A program made the translations under genes and the position numbers. From NCBI RefSeq assembly GCF_036323735.1, contig NC_086040.1, positions 3,290,321 through 3,354,320 of the forward strand: DNA of 64,000 nucleotides, read 5' to 3'. The notes under the pieces were generated by a model, which saw only the letters and a program-made list of their open reading frames with translations, searched no databases and was not told where the DNA came from. Below, one piece after another: positions 60,256 to 64,000 of the stretch (within the stretch, counting starts at the first letter, position 1; each line of letters opens with the position of its first letter). This DNA comes from Rattus norvegicus (taxonomy: Eukaryota > Chordata > Mammalia > Rodentia > Muridae).

Positions 60256-62285
60256 CGACTGAACATTTAAATAAAATGAAAAAGGCAAAAGTTTCTAGCC
60301 CTAAATATCTAAAAAATCCAGGAAAAAAATAGATCAAACATTAGGATAATAGATAGAGAAGACAGTAGAGAATAACATCTTAAATGGCACGTAAATACAA
60401 TCAGCAATTTTACATAAGAAAATTTCCCTAACCTAAGGAATTATAGAAGAAGACTCCAGGACTCCCATAGATTAATCGAGAAGAGAAATTTCCTCCTCTC
60501 ACATAGAATTCAAACCTCCAAATTCACAAAACAAAGAAAGAATATTGAAAGACATAACAGGAAAAGATCAAGTGACATTTAAAGTTAGATCTATAACAAC
60601 TGCACCGCACTTAATACCAGAAATTATGAAGGCCTGGACAGATTTCATACACAAATCTATGAGAACACAAATGTCAGCCCAGAATACTACGTGCAGCAAA
60701 ATTATCAATCAACATAGACGGAGAAAACAAGATATTTCTTGGCAAAACCAAAATTAAACAATATCTTTCTACAAATCCAGGCCTACAAAGGGTAATAGGT
60801 GAAAAATGTCAACACAGGAAGAGCAATTATTTCATACAGAAAAATAAGAATACAATATCCTTGCAATTAGATCAAAAGAGTGACACTCAACCATGATTTC
60901 ATATCTAAGAATTTAAACAAGAGGGACAATCACTATTCCTTAATATCTCTTAACATCATCGAACTAAATTCTCCAATATAATGACATAAGCTAGAAGACT
61001 GGTTAGAAAAAGAGGACCCAGCATTTTGATGCATGCAGGAAAAACACCTCAAATACAAAGACTTATACTGTCTCAGGATAAATGAATGGAAAAAATTTTC
61101 CTGGCAAATGTCTTCAAGAAACAAGATGGAGTTGCCAATCTAATATTGAATAATATTGACTTTAAATCAAAAGTCATTGAGAAAGATATGGAAGGACACT
61201 TTATATTTATCAAAGAAAAAATCCACCAAGATGAACTCTTAATCCTAAATAACAATGGTCCAAATGCATGGGCACCTACATTCACAAAAGAAACCTTCTT
61301 AAGCTCAAAGCACATATTGCACCTCGCAAAATAATTGTAGGAGATTTCATCACCCAACTCTCATCAATGCACAGGTCTTGGAAATAAAAAAAAAGAAACA
61401 TAGAGAAACTATCAGAAATTATGAAAAAATGGATTTGATAGATATTTATAGAACATTCCATCCTAAAATAAAAGGATATACCTTCTCAGCACCTCATGGT
61501 ATCTTCTACAAAATTGACAGTATAGTCAATCAGAAAGAATGGCTGAACAGATACAGGAAGATAGAAATAATCCCACGCATCCTATGAAATCACCAGGGAG
61601 TAAGATTGGTCTTCAATAAGAGCAATGATGAGAAATCTTACATATTCAGGGAAGTTGAGCAACAATTTACTCAATGACTAATTGTTCAAGGAAGAAATAA
61701 AGAAAGAAATTAAGACTCCTTAGATTTTAATGAAATTTGGAGTACAACATACCCAGAATTATGGGACACAATGAAAGTGGTGCTGAGAGGAAAACTCATA
61801 GCTCTGAGTGTCTGTAAGGAGAAACAGTAGAGAGCCCATGTGAGCAGCTTGACAGCACACCTAAAAACTCTACAGTGAACAGAAATAAATAAACCCAAGA
61901 GGAGTAGAAGGCAGGAGATAATCATACTCAAGTTTGAAAACAACCAAGCCGAAAGGACTATGGAAAGAATGAACAAAACCTGTATTTGTTTCATTGAATA
62001 TCATCGAGATAGAAAAACCCTTAGCCATACTAACCACAAGTCATAGAGACTGTAACTAAATTAACAAAATTAAAAATGAAAAGTGAAATATAATAACAGA
62101 ATCTGAGTAAAGGAAAAAATATGTTCAGAATGTACTAAAATAGCCTATATTCAACAAAAGTGAAAAATTTGAAGATATATACATTATTCTATACAGATAT
62201 GAGGTGCCAAAGTTAATTCAGGAACACAAGTCATCTACAATCCCATCACTCCTGAAGAAATATAAGCAGCCATTAAAAGTCTCCC
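60256..62285 (+). mobile_element. L1 copy 2 of nest, right part: ORF1 end and ORF2 start
   Basis: Resumes in ORF1 where 56.93 kb left off, passes through the ORF1 C-terminus (to about 60.83 kb), then ORF2 endonuclease (about 60.9-61.6 kb) and the approach to the reverse transcriptase (ending near ITPEEI-AAIKSLP, about 62.28 kb). It then switches without transition to gammaretroviral integrase sequence. Confidence 0.72.
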
Positions 62286-62289
62286 AACC

Positions 62290-62900
62290 ATAGATAGAAG
62301 ACGGCCTCGGTAGTTATCAAGAGGATACTGGAAGAAATTTTCCCCAGGTCTGGAGTGCCCAAGGCAATCTGATCAGACAATGGCCCTACTTTCATTGCCA
62401 AGGTAAGTCAGGATGTGGCCAAGTATTTAGAGGTCGATTAGAAATTACGTTGTATTTACAGACCTCAGAGTTCAGGACAGGTAGAGTAAATAAATAAAGC
62501 TCTAAAAGAGACCCTGACCAAATTGACGATGGAGACTGGCGCAGACGGGGTGGCACTCCTTCCCTCTTGCTCTTATCAGAGCAAGAAATATCCTTTCCAG
62601 ATTCAGCCTAACCCCCTTTGAGATCTTACATGGCGCTTCAGCTACTCTGACTATATTAGATGATGTTATTGAACCAACATGTTATAGTAATAATGATTTG
62701 TATGCCAGGCTAAAAGACCTACAGGTGATACAGAAAGAAATCTGCTCACAGCTGACAGCAGCCTATGCCCTGGGGACACCTGAGACATCTCATCAGTTCC
62801 AGGTCGGAGACTGCAGCTACACTGAGCCCAGACACTCAATGCTTGCTAGAAAGGACCATACCTGGTGCTGCTGACCACCCTGACAGCCATCAAGTCTCAG
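62290..62900 (+). pseudogene. pol: Second gammaretroviral remnant: integrase
   Basis: Plus-strand integrase core and C-terminal start. The core shows SDNGPTF with catalytic Asp at 62376-62378 and the catalytic Glu at 62484-62486 in SSGQVE, giving D-x35-E spacing. An in-frame TGA (62370-62372), a TAG near 62440 and a TAA (62487-62489) interrupt it. Text like KGPYLVLLT near 62.86 kb belongs to the C-terminal domain. The reverse transcriptase and the first catalytic Asp are absent, replaced by L1. Integrase joins viral DNA to host DNA; this copy is dead. Confidence 0.88.
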
Positions 62901-63439
62901 CCCTCACCAGCCAAGTACTAGCTGTTGGGGCTGAGAGCTGGGACCTAGAGGGACACTCAGTTCTTCAAAAGCTCCCTAGACTTGCACATCAGATAAGTGG
63001 ATACACCAGAGACGTGACTGGGAGGATGCTATAATGCCCACATGAGGAGTGTGTTTTAGAAACGAGAATTTCATGTTGGCCCTGGGTTTCCTCGGGAGAG
63101 GTGTGGGGATAGGTTTGATTTCTATTGCAAATGATGTAATATTCCCTTACTATGAAGGCATTATGTGTGTTAGTACTTCTAACACTTCTTGGGACCGTGC
63201 CTCAGGGATCATAAGTTTAAAAGTTCTAAGCTAGTCATGACCTTGCTGTGTAGGTTTAGATTGTGTCCAGATCAGAATCCTCATGCTAAAGATTTAGTAA
63301 GACAAAAAAAAATGTTGAGAATTACTTAGGGCTATCTTAAGAGTTGAGAATTATTTAAGACTATCTAGTCTTATAGAGAATTCAGAACTGCCATTGACTC
63401 AGATATAAAAATAGTGAAAGACTTTTAGCTGACTTCCAA
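62901..63439 (+). other. Degraded pol-env spacer of the second ERV
   Basis: Expected to hold env surface-subunit sequence but is far too short and unrecognisable, so most of the surface subunit is deleted. Short frames at 62765-63034 and 63049-63234 show no motif. Confidence 0.5.
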
Positions 63440-63830
63440 GAATACCTAGAAAAGATTAGACATGATATTCCTTAAAGAGGGAGGACTTGTGCCGCTTTAA
63501 AAGAAGAATGCTGTTTCTATGCAGATCAGACAGGAATAGTAAGAGATAATATGGCTAAGCTCCGAGAACGCTTAGTCCAGAGACAAAAGCTGTTTGATTC
63601 CCAACAAGGGTGTTTCGAGGGGTGGTTTAACCGATCCCCGTGGTTTGCTACCCTGTTGTCCACCTTGATGGGACCCCTAATTTTCTTCTCCTAATCCTCC
63701 TTTTTGGCCCCTACATCTTAAATGGGTTGGTACAGTTTATGAAAGATAGGCTCTCTGTTATCCAGACTTTTGTATTAACCCAGCAATACCAAAGGTTAAG
63801 ACAACAGAAAATAGAGATTTCTTAAACAAA
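63440..63830 (+). pseudogene. env: Second gammaretroviral remnant: env TM subunit
   Basis: Plus-strand p15E-type subunit. The CX6CC disulfide motif is intact at 63488-63514, followed by MAKLRERLVQRQKLFD and the tryptophan-rich GWFNRSPWF segment, then a hydrophobic anchor (LLILLFGPYILNGLVQF, in another frame near 63.67-63.74 kb). A one-base loss just before the motif (about 63486-63488) and another frame change near 63.68 kb break it. The normal role is membrane fusion; no intact product is possible. Confidence 0.88.
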
Positions 63831-63860
63831 TTGAGTAAAAGATTTCACTCAATGCTAAAA

Positions 63861-63873
63861 GAAAATGGGGGAA
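63861..63873 (+). promoter_or_regulatory. Polypurine tract of the second ERV
   Basis: gaaaatgggggaa directly precedes TGAAAGAC, the expected plus-strand primer site of a gammaretrovirus-like element. Confidence 0.85.
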
Positions 63874-64000
63874 TGAAAGACCCCCCCTTAAGAGGAAAAT
63901 TGTACGAGTTTAAGATCCACAACTCTAAAAGTAAAACGTAAGTTTTAAGATCCACAGACTCTGAGCTGAAACAGGCCCGGGCGAGCCCAGGCAGGCGGGG
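63874..64000 (+). repeat. 3' LTR start of the second ERV, cut by the window edge
   Basis: TGAAAGACCCCCCC is a typical class I LTR start, immediately after the polypurine tract. About 127 bases of U3 are visible, including a near repeat around gtttaagatccaca (63907-63954), before the window ends. It differs from the LTR at 6351-6873. Confidence 0.85.

Overview
The window looks like rodent, almost certainly rat, genomic DNA. It is AT-rich, holds no intact host gene, and carries a tRNA-Ala-derived ID SINE of the abundant rat type (22777-22886), rodent L1 elements in both orientations, an IAP-type provirus primed by tRNA-Phe, and gammaretrovirus-like endogenous retroviruses (ERVs). Most open frames here are shadows of repeats. 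The only trace of a host protein gene is a processed retrocopy of TMEM167A (Kish) near 1.35-1.57 kb, which lacks its start codon and carries a frameshift.

Layout: 1-6350 is AT-rich spacer with the TMEM167A retrocopy, a perfect 88-bp tandem duplication and old repeat debris. 6351-19399 is a minus-strand gammaretroviral ERV in the order 3' LTR, env, pol, gag (reading rightward), with no 5' LTR and no Gag N-terminus. Its env transmembrane region is split by a plus-strand IAP-type provirus (7201-12851) with paired 380-bp LTRs, a primer-binding site, a polypurine tract and a 6-bp target duplication. The provirus has little recognisable coding content: no gag or pol was seen, only env-like remnants. 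19456-20852 is a plus-strand L1 fragment, itself interrupted by an 803-bp polyadenylated retrocopy flanked by a 15-bp target duplication.

22.5-39 kb is dominated by minus-strand L1 copies, several with internal deletions, plus expanded pyrimidine microsatellites. 39-43 kb is quiet apart from a 386-nt pure polypyrimidine tract at 40.2-40.6 kb. 43163-49306 is a nearly full-length, dead minus-strand L1 whose reverse transcriptase active site is destroyed. 50.25-52.13 kb is a plus-strand 5'-truncated L1. 52.5-62.3 kb is a nest of plus-strand L1s carrying three separate 5' UTR promoter regions. From about 62.29 kb to the window end a second, plus-strand gammaretroviral remnant begins: an integrase with D-x35-E spacing, an env transmembrane fragment, a polypurine tract and the start of a 3' LTR that runs off the window.

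Nothing here works together as a gene system. The region is a layered record of retroelement insertion. The most informative signals are the nested insertions with readable target duplications, the coding-poor IAP-type provirus, the TMEM167A retrocopy and the long pyrimidine tract. I found no tRNA or rRNA gene, no CRISPR array and no convincing undescribed functional system.
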